Assembly (NCBI GenBank): GCA_022376515.1
Contig: WTXI01000338.1
Span: 1 to 37,436 of the forward strand
DNA: 37,436 nt
Direction: 5' to 3'
Origin: Lactifluus volemus
Taxonomy: Eukaryota; Basidiomycota; Agaricomycetes; Russulales; Russulaceae
Below are positions 1 through 9,094 of the stretch, one piece after another (position 1 is the first letter of the stretch; each line of letters begins with the position of its first letter). The position numbers and the translations under genes were made by a program. The notes beneath the pieces are model-generated. The model had not been told where the DNA came from and ran no database searches. It saw only the letters and a program-made list of their open reading frames with translations.

Positions 1-1625
1 TTTTTGCGTATTTGCCTGGCCTCTGGGGAAGGGGGCAGTGGCCTGATTTTCCTCTGTGGGGTTGTGACGCGCTGGACCTCTTTTTTCAGGGTTTAGGGAA
101 TCGTAAGTCTCCGATTCGACTTTCGTTGAGACCTGATCTTAAGTTGATTGTGCACCTTATGCATGATCGTTTCAAGGGTTTGAATGTCGTCTGTCCTCTC
201 GATTGTCGCCAATTCACAAATATTCATGTGGATGTCGTACAACCTCAGGATAATGGCTTTGATATCGAACGCGAGGCGCTGATTGAGTTGGGTAGTAACG
301 CCACGGATATTGCTGCTTTGCTAACCCATCTTTAGAATCAGTTCAACCCTGGTACGATCGGGGAGGACTACCTGTGACATATCATCATCGTGGCATGTAT
401 CACCACCACCCTCTGCGTCATCCTGTGGGCCATCAATATCGGAGCCCATATCGACTGAATACATTTGAGCCACAATCTCAATTTCCGAGTTCAGGAGAGT
501 TGGTACGTTCCCAATTCCATTTCTAGCGGTACTTCCGGGAGGGCTGATGGTACCATAGTAGGTGGTGGCATTGGGTTTGCATAGCCATTGGGATATAGGC
601 TCACAGAAACGGGTTGAGTAGGTGGATCAACTTGGTCTCTGAGCACAGCGTGCTTATCTTGTGCTCCTGCAGAGATGCAGGAAATTTGTCATCGCAGGTT
701 ACCTGTCGTATCTCCATCTGATAACGGACATGTCGTCGCAGTGCCTGCAGGTGCTTGCATGCTCCCCCACGCTTCAGCCAGTCAGGGCAGGTACATGTGG
801 CGGTGCCCTCTAAATTGTAGGTGAGCCAATACCGTTCATGTGACGGATCATCAGGATTGGATGATGATGTTGCGCAAGTTGCCCAGACCTCAGTTGGGTG
901 GCTACTAGGAATTATCAAGAGTTGCCTTCCTTGAAGGATCCCAGTGGCCAGACCATCTCGGCGAATGTTCTCTTCAAACCAAAAAAAGGCGCTGATGTGT
1001 TGTTGGTGAGCGTCCCCCCAGATTCATGCTTCCTCGACGGCGTCACACCCCCGGCGGCGGTGGCAAATCGAGCAGCTTTCCATGCAGCTGCATTATCTCG
1101 TTGACGGACCTGAGCATATAGATAGGGTAGGATGTGTTGGACAAGATGAAAAACTAGGACGTCGAACCGAAGCCAGTTTCCGGAGCGCTGCCATTGAGGC
1201 AAGTACTTCTTCTTGATTATCCTATTGAGAACTTCTAGGTGATTTGTCGTCGGGAGCACTCCCTCGACGGGGATTCCAAGGTGATGCTGCTTTGATTCGT
1301 CCATGGAGCGACCAGGATTGCCACAGCTCCTCTTTCATCCAGTAATTGCACAGGTACGCCAGGTACATCATACTTCCATTAATGGTTATTGTGCTATTGT
1401 CATCAACCACCAGGCCGAGCAAGTGGCTGCGTTCTGTGTGGATGAGCGACATGGCACTTTGATAAGTGGTGCTGCCTAGTAAACTTTGTTAAGGTAAGTA
1501 TGGCTATCTGCATATGTCGATCAGAAAGACCTGACTTACGACAACTCTAGACTCCGCAGGCGCTCAATAACATGCGCACTCAGGGAACTGTTAAGGTTCC
1601 AAGTGGGACCTTTGTACGAAGTGTA
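1..1625 (-). pseudogene. Degraded MULE-type transposase with SWIM zinc finger
   Basis: Minus-strand coding remnants run from about 1625 down to 1. In order they are: a piece at 1540-1625 ending before a GTAAGT donor; a piece at 1300-1452 (including YLAYLCNYWMKEELW); a piece at 915-1304 with TTNHLEVLNRIIKKKYL, which resembles the end of MULE transposase domains; a SWIM finger at 601-918 with the CxCx(n)CxH pattern in TCTCPDWLKRGGACKH; and an acidic tail reading to about position 1 past a single TAG near 320. The pieces lie in different frames, so the gene is broken. MULE transposases act in the nucleus on terminal inverted repeats; none is visible here. The gene is cut at 1631 by an LTR. The SWIM motif is clear; the MULE assignment is from recalled family resemblance. 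Confidence 0.6.
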
Positions 1626-1775
1626 CGATCTGTTACGGTTATGCGGGCCGCCCGGCCCATTTCTTACTGTTTTCCGTCTGATTTTCGACTTGTGTTGTGA
1701 CCTAGGATCCCTTTCCTTGGCCAGCCCCTCTGTTCCGCTTCTAGGGGCTGTGCGTCGCCGTTTTGGACGTGTATT

Positions 1776-1900
1776 TGACTCAGGGATCATGACTCAAATC
1801 TTGAGTCAGCGTTCTTGACTCAGATCTTGAGTCAGACGCACTGAGTCAGTTCTTGAGTCATCAGAACTGACTCAGGTCCTTAGTCAATAGTCTTGACTTC
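1776..1900 (+). promoter_or_regulatory. Phased array of Gcn4/AP-1-type sites in the LTR
   Basis: Eight perfect TGACTCA or TGAGTCA heptamers start at 1776, 1790, 1802, 1816, 1828, 1842, 1854 and 1868. They are followed by two degenerate sites, TTAGTCA at 1880 and TGACTTC at 1894. Spacing alternates 14, 12, 14, 12 throughout, so the array is five 26-bp units with two sites each, while the bases between sites differ from unit to unit. TGASTCA is the known core for Gcn4/CPC-1 and AP-1 bZIP factors. The array ends about 50 bp upstream of the TATA box, so it is probably an enhancer; the factor is inference. Confidence 0.75.
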
Positions 1901-1948
1901 GCTACTGTACTGTGACCTTTGTAGGATAGTTGGCTGGCCCTCTGTACG

Positions 1949-1993
1949 CATAAATAGGGCCCTGTAGACGAGCTAAAGCCCCAGCTTCAGCTT
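1949..1993 (+). promoter_or_regulatory. TATA box and predicted transcript start of the element
   Basis: CATAAATA at 1949-1956, followed by GGG, is a TATA-type element. About 34 nt downstream, at 1983-1993, lies AGCTTCAGCTT, the exact complement of the primer-binding region at 2563-2573. In Tf1-type elements the first 11 nt of the transcript form the primer, so transcription is predicted to start at 1983. The 3' LTR keeps the same spacing (TATA at 9415, start motif at 9449). Confidence 0.6.
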
Positions 1994-2116
1994 CGTCTAG
2001 AATCGCAGTTCATTGTCTCCTGCTCACACTCGCATCGCATCTTCCTCCTCTCTTCTTGTGAATCCCCTCTTCGTACCTTGATCTAGGTACTTCGCGCCAC
2101 GATCAGACATCTGTGA

Positions 2117-2656
2117 ACTTGTTCCATTTCCGTGAACAAGTCCCCAGACGCCTGAACCCTAATACGAACGCGCTGTGAGAAGTAGTCCCCACTTCTCACC
2201 CCGCGTCCGCCCTCGAACCTTAGTTCAACCTCTCACGAGTGTCCTTGGAAGGCGAGCATCTCTTGCATTCCAATTACACTCGCGCCCGTGTTGCGGTTGA
2301 ACCTACACATCGTCATTAACCCATCTGCCACCGTCTATCCCTTTTGGAACGGTAACTCCGACCATCGCGTGCGCCGGCCCGCTAGTCCGCCTCGCGCGAT
2401 ACAGACACCCAGAGTTCGCACAGTCAAGTCTACTCCACAGGACCTTGCCTGCGCGTGCTAGAATCGACTATTTGGTGTTGCTAGTCTTGTCCGACTCGCC
2501 ACAGCAAATAGCCAACCAGAACGACGCTCACTTCGAGCCACGGTCCCTGCGAACCGTGACATAAGCTGAAGCTCCTACCCTCCACTTCTTCGTCACAAGA
2601 AGTGTACCCCGAACGAACCAGACCGTTGCCCACTTTCTTTTCAGGCCGAGAAAGTG
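2117..2656 (+). other. Series of hairpins in U5 and leader
   Basis: Four perfect inverted repeats of 8-9 bp occur in the leader: 2117-2124 with 2134-2141, 2175-2183 with 2191-2199, 2583-2590 with 2597-2604, and 2631-2638 with 2649-2656. Loops are 6-10 nt. Three of the stems share CACTT-like or GAGAAGT-like sequence. They would all be in the 5' untranslated part of the genomic RNA, where retroelements carry packaging and dimerisation structures. Function here is inference. Confidence 0.4.
2563..2573 (+). other. Self-priming primer-binding site
   Basis: AAGCTGAAGCT lies one base after the 5' LTR end. It is the perfect reverse complement of 1983-1993, the predicted first 11 nt of the transcript. 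I saw no convincing tRNA 3'-end complement such as TGG at the LTR border. Tf1 of fission yeast and related sushi-type chromoviruses are known to prime with an 11-nt fragment of their own RNA 5' end, and this arrangement fits that mechanism. Confidence 0.65.
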
Positions 2657-2780
2657 TGTGCCAGAGTGCACAGAAATTTTTCGTTCCTCTTGCTAGAGTG
2701 AACAACTTATAGGCTACTGAGACCGCTCCTCTTGCGAAGAGTGGGCGATTGATCGACAAAACGGCTTCCATAACTGTTGG

Positions 2781-4470
2781 TTGGACCTCAGAGAAGGGGA
2801 AGCTCACAGAGTCGAAACCAGAGACGCACCAGACCTCCCAGACCACGTAGTTGGGCACGCCTTTTGGATAGAACGTCAAGAAAACCCCAAGCAAAGTGCC
2901 TATTGGGCTTTTGACAAAGGAGATCCACACGGACCCATCGAGTTTATCAACCAGAAGTGGTATCACGTCGAGTGGTTCGATAAACACAGACTACGCGAAG
3001 AGATAGGGAGATACATCACAGACGACGACATCGCACGATTTGAACTCGGCTGGTGGAAACCAAGTGATCCACAGCACCCAGACTATCCAGTACACGCGCT
3101 GTCCTTGACACCGGCAGGCTCAGGATCTGGAAGTACCCCAGAACGACCCGAAGCACTTTCACCTAGTGGACAGTTATTTGAACCGGTCTATCAAGCCGCA
3201 CAACCCCTTTAACCAGTGTTCCCCCGGAATTCATCAGCAGCTTGAACCAACCTCGACGTTGCAAGTGCCCCCAGTACAAAAACAAATGGAATCACCATAC
3301 TCCGACGTCAGTGTGTCAATGGTGACAGACCCAACCAGTGGAATGTTGGTGGATCCCACCATGTTTCCAGCCGCTCTCTCCCCCCTCCACAACCTCATCC
3401 TAGTGTGCCTAGTGGTAGTGCGTTCATCAGGTCAGCTGCAGTCAGCACTGCCATTACCGCACCAACAGCACTAGCTGGCATCACAGGATTCAGCTCCTCT
3501 GGGCAACCTGGAGGAGGACCTCCGGCTGGGGCACAGCCGGGAGGAAGTGGAGGCGGGGTGGAGGTGGCGGTGGAGGCGGAGGTGGAGGCGGAGGCGGAGG
3601 GGGGGGGGGAGCTCCCCTCCGGAGGACAAGCAGCAGGTGGTCAACCACACCAGCCTTCAGCCCTCTTGGCACGATCCCTGAAATTTTCAATGGGGATCGT
3701 GACGACCTCGCACGTTTCCGTCGCGCCTTCTCAGTCTTTTGGGAAATGAACCGGGACCACCCCTCCATAAGCAACCCTTACTGCGGGTCCTCACCTGTAT
3801 AGGAAGGATCCGAGGCAAGGCAGTCGACCAGTGGGTCGATGGAATCATCCAGCCCTCATGAATGGGTGGCATGTGGCGGCATCCCACACCTTCTAGCCAC
3901 TGATCCAAACGATGAAATGGTTGGACGAACTTTGACAACGCATTCAGGCACAGTTTCAGAACACTGTGGCCAGAGAGGAGGCGTTGGGCGCTGCTCACCC
4001 TGCAGATGCAGGGGAACCTCAAAACGTACATCAATGATTCAAACACTAATCGCTCTCGCCAAGTGGGGTCCAAACGAGCAAGGAACCCTCCTTCGATTCA
4101 AGGATGGCTGAAGCGAGCCCTCCGCGAAAGATCATTGATTTTGAACCACCTTGCCCGATACTCTGAGGGATGGCAGAGCGGCCCTGAGGCGTCAAGGGAG
4201 GTGGATCGAAGCCAGAGCCACCTCTGGAGACAGGCCAGGCCAACTTCCGCCACGCCTTGCTGCGGCCTTGGGAGGTACCAGCAGGGCAGACAACGAAACC
4301 CCCCTCAGACGCCATGGACGTGACGCCATCCACAGGGGGCCTACCCTGAAGAAAAGAAGAAACGGGCGGAAGGACGCTGCTTCACCTGCGGCGACAGGGC
4401 CATGTAGCCATGTGCCCTGAGAAGAAAAAGAACCAGAACAAGGGCACAAGCCTGCACAGCGCCCCGCCGC
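2781..4470 (+). pseudogene. Gag remnant (N-terminal part, capsid, zinc knuckle), frameshifted
   Basis: An open frame at 2781-3212 gives a 143-aa polar protein with no recognised domain. A Gly-rich stretch follows at about 3535-3612, in frame with a capsid-like start near 3675 that includes TIPEIFNGDRDDLARFRRAF. The frame is lost near 3780 and again near 3860; capsid-like sequence returns at 4006-4323 (QMQGNLKTYI). At 4380-4420 a CCHC nucleocapsid knuckle (CFTCG, then GHVAMC) is split by a one-base frameshift. Gag would form the virus-like particle and bind RNA. With three or more frame breaks no full Gag can be made. Confidence 0.65.
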
Positions 4471-4471
4471 A

Positions 4472-5080
4472 GTGCGAGCTGTCAAAGAAGAAAAGAAAGA
4501 AATCACCCACGACCAGCTCATGGACGGACTTATGAAGTTGTCTGACGACGACAAGGAACGCTTTATCAAGGATATGGTTGACTCCACCGACTCTGCGCCC
4601 CAGGATTTTGAAGAGCTCGTGCCGTGCGACCTGGGTACGAGCCTTAGGACTGAAACGAATGTACATTAGCTATGCCAATGCCAATGCTTTGAATTTGCCC
4701 ATTTCGTTTTCAAATGTCCACAAAACGGTCGCAGATGTCGCCTTAGTCGACAGTGGAGCCACGGAAAACTTCCTTGATCAATGCACAGTCCGCCGGTGGG
4801 GGCTCAGCACTCATAAACTCCCTCACCCCCGATACGTCTACAACGTGGATGGAACCCAGAATCAGGCTGGGACACTCACGGAGTATTGTGTTCTTCGCTG
4901 TGTCGTAGGAGACAAAGACACTCTCAGCGGTTCTATGTCACCAATCTTGGCAAGGATCGTGTACTCTGGGGCACCCCTGGCTCTCAGAGTTCAATCCTCG
5001 CATCGACTGGACCAAGGGGAAGTACAGAACGGAGGAGTACGGATCGAACCAAGTGGAGGAAGTTCCAGCGCCCTCGTCAG
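4472..5080 (+). pseudogene. Retroviral-type aspartic protease region, frameshifted
   Basis: After a Lys/Glu-rich linker (from 4472), a frame from 4578 contains ALVDSGATENFLD. The DSGA catalytic motif is encoded at 4749-4760. The remaining protease core continues to about 4925, and the next conserved piece (RFYVTNLGKDRVLWG) lies in another frame at 4935-4985. Aspartic proteases of this family cut the Gag-Pol polyprotein. Order and motif make the call safe; the break near 4930 makes the region non-functional as read. Confidence 0.65.
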
Positions 5081-5139
5081 ATATACAAAGACAGGGAGAA
5101 GGAACCAGCACGCATTGATCGCACCAATGTGGCCCAGGA

Positions 5140-5805
5140 ATGGGCCATAAAGGCGCACCAAGAGCAGGTAGCCAGTGGGGAAAAGCACGAGGTGTTACCA
5201 CCCCAGTACCGGACTATGCGGACGTTTTTGATGAAGAAAAATCCCATCGTTTCCCACCTTCACGACCAGAGGATCATGCCATTGTCCTGAAGGAGGACGC
5301 CCCAGCTTCCATCAATTGTAAAGTCTATGCCCTCACGAGAGAAGAGAAGGAAGTGACCCAGAAGTTCTTGAAAGAGAATGAGCAGTGGGATTCATCGAAA
5401 AGTCCAACTCTCCTTGGTCGACCCCTTGGTTCTTCATAAAGAAAAGAGATGGGAGTCTCCGACCCATCCAGGACTATAGGGAAGTGAACAGTTGGACGAT
5501 TCGAGATGTGTACCCCATCCCTCGCATTGAGCAAATCCTGGAAGCGTTGCATGGACGCACCCTCTTACGGCACTAGACATTCGTTGGGGCTATCATAACA
5601 TCCAGATTCGCCCTGAGGATCGATGGAAGGCTGCGTTTAAGACTCCCTTTGGCCTGTACCAACCAAAGGTGATGCTCTTCGGCCTCCAGAACTCTCCAGC
5701 CACCTTTCAGCGCTGCATGGATCGGGTCTTTGCTAAGATCATGAACCGCTACCCAGGGAAGGTGTTTGTGTACATGGATGATGTCTTGGTGGCCACAGGG
5801 GAGAC
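5140..5805 (+). pseudogene. Reverse transcriptase N-terminal and palm region, in frame pieces
   Basis: Three consecutive frames carry RT. 5140-5395 includes the entry segment YADVFDEEKSHRFPPSRPED. 5385-5576 includes NSPWSTPWFFIKKRDGSLRP. 5571-5805 includes ALDIRWGYHNIQIRP, FGLQNSPATFQR and the YMDD catalytic box at 5771-5782 (the YxDD motif). Breaks near 5395, 5572 and 5803 separate the pieces. After 5803 the protein continues in the frame of the following ORF, so one or two bases interrupt an otherwise complete palm domain. Confidence 0.75.
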
Positions 5806-8800
5806 GTGGAGGAACATAGGAGGATAGTCCGAGAAATCCTCGAGATGTTCCGCCAAGAATCCTTCTTCCTCAAACTGTTGAAGTGCAAGTTTGAGCAGAC
5901 CAGCATTGACTACCTTGGCATCCGTGTGGAACACGGGACCATCCGCATCGATCCCACGAAGAGGAAAGGACTATCTCAATGGCCTCGAACCTTGTCTTCA
6001 GTGAAGGAGGTCCAGAGTACGCTTGGTGTGTTGGGGTATCAAAGACCATTCATTCCCCACTTTGCACACCTTGCGGCGCCACTCACTGCCTTACTGAAGA
6101 AGGGACGACCATTCAAGTGGACGGATGAGTGCATCAAAGCCTTGGATGCACTCCTTCAGATCATAGAGTCCGACCCCGTCCTCCAGAGACCTGACTATGA
6201 CCGCCCCTTCGAGATGGAGGTGGACGCGTCCCAGTATGCCACTGGGGCCATCCTCTACCAACGAAATGACAAACAGAGGCTCTGTCCAGTGGGCTACCAC
6301 TCCCAGACGTTGAACGAAGCTGAGAGAGGGTATGACGTCCATGATAGAGAGCTCTTAGCGGTAATTCGGGGTTTGCGACGATGGAGACACCTGTTCCTCT
6401 CCTCTCCCTTCACTGCCATTGTGCACACCAATCACAATAATCTTCGATACTACCAGCAACCCCAAAGAATCAACCGACGCGTAGCAAGGTACCTTAGTGA
6501 CCTTGCGGACTACGACTACAAGCTGGTGCACCGCCCAGGCAAACTGAACAAAGCTGACGCGCTGTCCAGACCACCAGGGGTGGACGAAGGGAAACACGAT
6601 AACGAAAACACCCTTGTCCTGCCTGACAAACTCTTTGCGCGGGCAGCGGAGGTCAGCAGTCTCGAACAACAGGTTTGGGATTGGCAAGCACGCACACCAA
6701 ACTATTTTGCAGAGCTGCATCGCTCCTACCCACTGGACTCAGTAAATCACCACTGGGTGCACCAAGGAAGACCGGTGGTCGTGGACCAGGAGGATCTGAA
6801 GCGACAGATCTTGCATGAGTACCATGACCACGCCTTGGCTGGGCACCCGGGCATCGCCACGACACTTCAGAAGGTGTCTGAGGACTACTGGTGGCCGACG
6901 ATGCGACAGTTCGTCCAGAGCTATGTCAAGGGGTGTGCAACTTGCCAAATGACGAAACCCAATACTGTGAAACCCAAACCACCATTGATGCCAATTACTG
7001 TTGAACCGAAAGCAGTCCCTTTCCAGACCATTTCCCTTGACCTCATCACCGATCTCCCAGTCTCAAAGGGATATGACTCGATCCTCACAGTAGTGGACCA
7101 TGATTGCTCGAAGGCAGCCTTCTTCTTGCCCTGTCAGAAGACAATTGATGCAGAAGAAGTGGCCCGACTCTATGTGGAACACATCTTCCCTCTCTTTGGC
7201 TGCCCCCACCACGTCATCTCGGACAGAGATCCCCGTTTCACTGCACACTTCACCTGCCAGATGTGTGAACTGCTAGGAATCACGCAGAACATCAGCTCTG
7301 CTTATCATCCGCAGACTGATGGACAGTCAGAACGCGCTAATCAGTGGGTGGAGCAGTATTTGCAGATCTATGGAAGCAGCCAACAAGACGACTGGGCAAA
7401 CCTTCTTCCTCTTGCCCAATTTGTTCACAACTTCTGGCCAAATGCGAGCACAGGGAAGGCTCCCTGTGAGCTCTTGTGGGGCGCAAACCCAATCATCCAC
7501 TCCTCCGGAAAAAGCACAAATGTCCCAGCGTTACATCAAAGACAGATGTGGCTTAAGGAGGCTAGAGAGCGCGCCCAGGATGCTATCAGAAAGGCGCAGG
7601 AACTGTGGCTAAAAAGGCGCCAGAGAAAGAAGGGTCAAAGGCACTTCTACCCATTCGAAAAAGGACAACAAGTATTGTTGGAAGGAACAAACCTAAAGAC
7701 AATCTATCCGTCCGCAAAGTTGGGACCCAAAAGATATGGTCCATTCCCCATCATTGACGTCATTTCCCCAGTGGTGTACCGCCTCCAGCTTCCCCCACAC
7801 TGGCGCATTCATAATGTCTTCCATGCGTCCTTGTTAACGCCCTACAAGGAGACGGAGGAACATGGGCGCAACTTCACGGAGCCGCCACCTGATCTGATGG
7901 AAGGCGAACCAGAGTATGAGGTGGAACAGATCATTGATGCGCGCAAGAAAGGGAAGGCAGAAAAGCTTGAGTATCTCCTTCGTTGGAAGGGATATTCACC
8001 CGCTCATGATAGTTGGGAACCCGCTGGCAATGTGAAAGCTCCAGAGCTCATTAAGGAGTTCTATCAGCGCAACCCCAATGCGATAGGAGGGGGGAGGATA
8101 AAAGCCAAGAGAAAACGACGTATTCGCACCATCATCACCCCCACTACCTCCTCCTCCATGAGTAATGCCCTACAACTTGCGTTCCAGTACCCCAACTCGG
8201 AGGATGACTACCTCCAACTCCTCGACTCGTCGTTCAACTCCCTCGCGGTCTGTGAGGGGGGAGAGTGGTCCCTCTCAGAGGCGTCCCTTGCCAAGGACAC
8301 CCCAGCAGAACCAGCCCAGATCTGCACCTCCACCGTACAGGAGGACCACCCGCTCGCCTCGCCAAGAGCCTCACCGCACCCCCTCGTACCATCCGAGAAC
8401 CCCGTCTCCTCTCCCAGGACCAACACCGCCTCCCCAACTCTCACCTATCCAGGAAGCCCTGGAGACGCTGGCAGCGGACATGAGGTTCCAGCCAGAAGTC
8501 ATGTCACTGGAGACCCCCACACGCTGCGATCCGAATCCCCTCACGATCCCTGGAAGGTCTTCAGCTGGGCCCAACCTTCTGCAGGTGACGGTGCTCATCA
8601 ACTCCAGGGGATACGTGCAGCAGATGGGGACGGCCTACGTCCACTCATCGTCGCGTCTTCGTCGCATGGGGGGCCGTCTGGTGGTGATTCCGGAGTCAGC
8701 CCTCTGAGAATCACGGGCAAGCGCAAGAGGAAGGGGAAGAGGTCATTTTATTGCGGCAAGTGCAACAAGGACGGGGTGGAACACAAGTACGAGAACTGTC

Positions 8801-9057
8801 CTTTGTGGAGGGAGTGCCTCTATTGCCAGAAGAGAGGGCACTACTCCCATGACTGTCACCACCCCCATACGCGTTGCACTGTCTATAGGTGCCGGGTCTT
8901 CCCTGACCACCAGTACTATGGGAGGAACTGTCCTGTCAAGGCCACGGAGTTGCGGCCCGTTACTCATCTTTGGGATGAGTATGACGCAGATGACGTCGAC
9001 GCAGGTGAGGCGCTTTGGGATGACATTGACTGGGAGTCCATGGACAGGGGTGACTGA
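5806..9057 (+). CDS. Pol C-terminal polyprotein: RT end, RNase H, integrase, chromodomain, zinc knuckles
   Basis: This 1083-codon frame has no ATG at its start; it is RT resumed after a frameshift. In order: RT connection (about 1-110); RNase H from FEMEVDAS (about 139), where the expected TDH motif reads TNHNNL, an Asp-to-Asn change at 6430-6432; integrase HHCC finger (about 335-385) and DDE core with D in SLDLITDLP, D in ISDRDPRF and E in GQSERANQW (about 410-510); chromodomain at about 700-757 (EYLLRWKGYSPAHDSWEP). Residues 770-975 are Ser/Pro-rich and overlap another ORF. Three Cys/His knuckles end the protein (about 980-1045), one of them canonical: CLYCQKRGHYSHDC. Chromodomain integrases target heterochromatin. 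Knuckles after a chromodomain are unusual. Confidence 0.85.
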   Translation: MEEHRRIVREILEMFRQESFFLKLLKCKFEQTSIDYLGIRVEHGTIRIDPTKRKGLSQWPRTLSSVKEVQSTLGVLGYQRPFIPHFAHLAAPLTALLKKGRPFKWTDECIKALDALLQIIESDPVLQRPDYDRPFEMEVDASQYATGAILYQRNDKQRLCPVGYHSQTLNEAERGYDVHDRELLAVIRGLRRWRHLFLSSPFTAIVHTNHNNLRYYQQPQRINRRVARYLSDLADYDYKLVHRPGKLNKADALSRPPGVDEGKHDNENTLVLPDKLFARAAEVSSLEQQVWDWQARTPNYFAELHRSYPLDSVNHHWVHQGRPVVVDQEDLKRQILHEYHDHALAGHPGIATTLQKVSEDYWWPTMRQFVQSYVKGCATCQMTKPNTVKPKPPLMPITVEPKAVPFQTISLDLITDLPVSKGYDSILTVVDHDCSKAAFFLPCQKTIDAEEVARLYVEHIFPLFGCPHHVISDRDPRFTAHFTCQMCELLGITQNISSAYHPQTDGQSERANQWVEQYLQIYGSSQQDDWANLLPLAQFVHNFWPNASTGKAPCELLWGANPIIHSSGKSTNVPALHQRQMWLKEARERAQDAIRKAQELWLKRRQRKKGQRHFYPFEKGQQVLLEGTNLKTIYPSAKLGPKRYGPFPIIDVISPVVYRLQLPPHWRIHNVFHASLLTPYKETEEHGRNFTEPPPDLMEGEPEYEVEQIIDARKKGKAEKLEYLLRWKGYSPAHDSWEPAGNVKAPELIKEFYQRNPNAIGGGRIKAKRKRRIRTIITPTTSSSMSNALQLAFQYPNSEDDYLQLLDSSFNSLAVCEGGEWSLSEASLAKDTPAEPAQICTSTVQEDHPLASPRASPHPLVPSENPVSSPRTNTASPTLTYPGSPGDAGSGHEVPARSHVTGDPHTLRSESPHDPWKVFSWAQPSAGDGAHQLQGIRAADGDGLRPLIVASSSHGGPSGGDSGVSPLRITGKRKRKGKRSFYCGKCNKDGVEHKYENCPLWRECLYCQKRGHYSHDCHHPHTRCTVYRCRVFPDHQYYGRNCPVKATELRPVTHLWDEYDADDVDAGEALWDDIDWESMDRGD
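8165..8707 (+). CDS. Accessory ORF overlapping the 3' end of pol
   Basis: A true ATG opens a 180-codon frame in the +1 register relative to pol. It begins MPYNLRSS and has an Arg/Ser/Pro-rich first half (many TPSR and PRTP runs). A more structured second half includes LSPIQEALETLAADMRFQPE and VTVLINSRGYVQQMGTAYVH. By its composition it looks more like a real protein than the pol frame over the same bases. It stops at 8705-8707, just before the Lys/Arg-rich lead-in to the zinc knuckles in the other frame. Either two proteins overlap, or a one-base indel near 8700 split an ORF that once ended in the knuckles. I know no family for it. Confidence 0.45.
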   Translation: MPYNLRSSTPTRRMTTSNSSTRRSTPSRSVRGESGPSQRRPLPRTPQQNQPRSAPPPYRRTTRSPRQEPHRTPSYHPRTPSPLPGPTPPPQLSPIQEALETLAADMRFQPEVMSLETPTRCDPNPLTIPGRSSAGPNLLQVTVLINSRGYVQQMGTAYVHSSSRLRRMGGRLVVIPESAL

Positions 9058-9080
9058 GGCGCATGGTGGTACATGCGCCT

Positions 9081-9094
9081 AGGAGAGAGGGTAC
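9081..9094 (+). other. Polypurine tract
   Basis: AGGAGAGAGGG at 9081-9091, followed by TAC, lies immediately upstream of the 3' LTR. This is where plus-strand synthesis is primed in LTR retrotransposons. Position and composition fit; no other candidate is closer. Confidence 0.7.

Larger units (their letters stand above)
1631..2561 (+). repeat. 5' LTR of the chromovirus (931 bp)
   Basis: The repeat begins TGTTACGGTT and ends AACCGTGACA, which are inverted complements at 9 of 10 positions. It matches 9095-10031 and, in reverse complement, 17401-18337. It contains an array of TGASTCA sites, a TATA box and a predicted transcript start at 1983. By eye it differs from the 3' LTR at about 20 positions. 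Several variants are shared by the 3' LTR and the solo LTR but absent here: GTACAGCCC for GGCCAGCCC, CCATAGACG for CTGTAGACG, GTGCAACAAG for GTGAACAAG. Confidence 0.93.

Noticed and set aside
12..335. Plus-strand frame with a loose resemblance to the end of a Ulp1-type protease (VQPQDNGFD)
   Set aside because: The catalytic Cys position is Ile, and the minus strand over the same bases reads as the tail of the MULE/SWIM protein.
2481..2987. 168-codon minus-strand frame
   Set aside because: It crosses the LTR border into the leader and is antisense to gag; no domain.
3490..3774. Minus-strand frame with a long polyproline run
   Set aside because: It is the shadow of the polyglycine tract of Gag.
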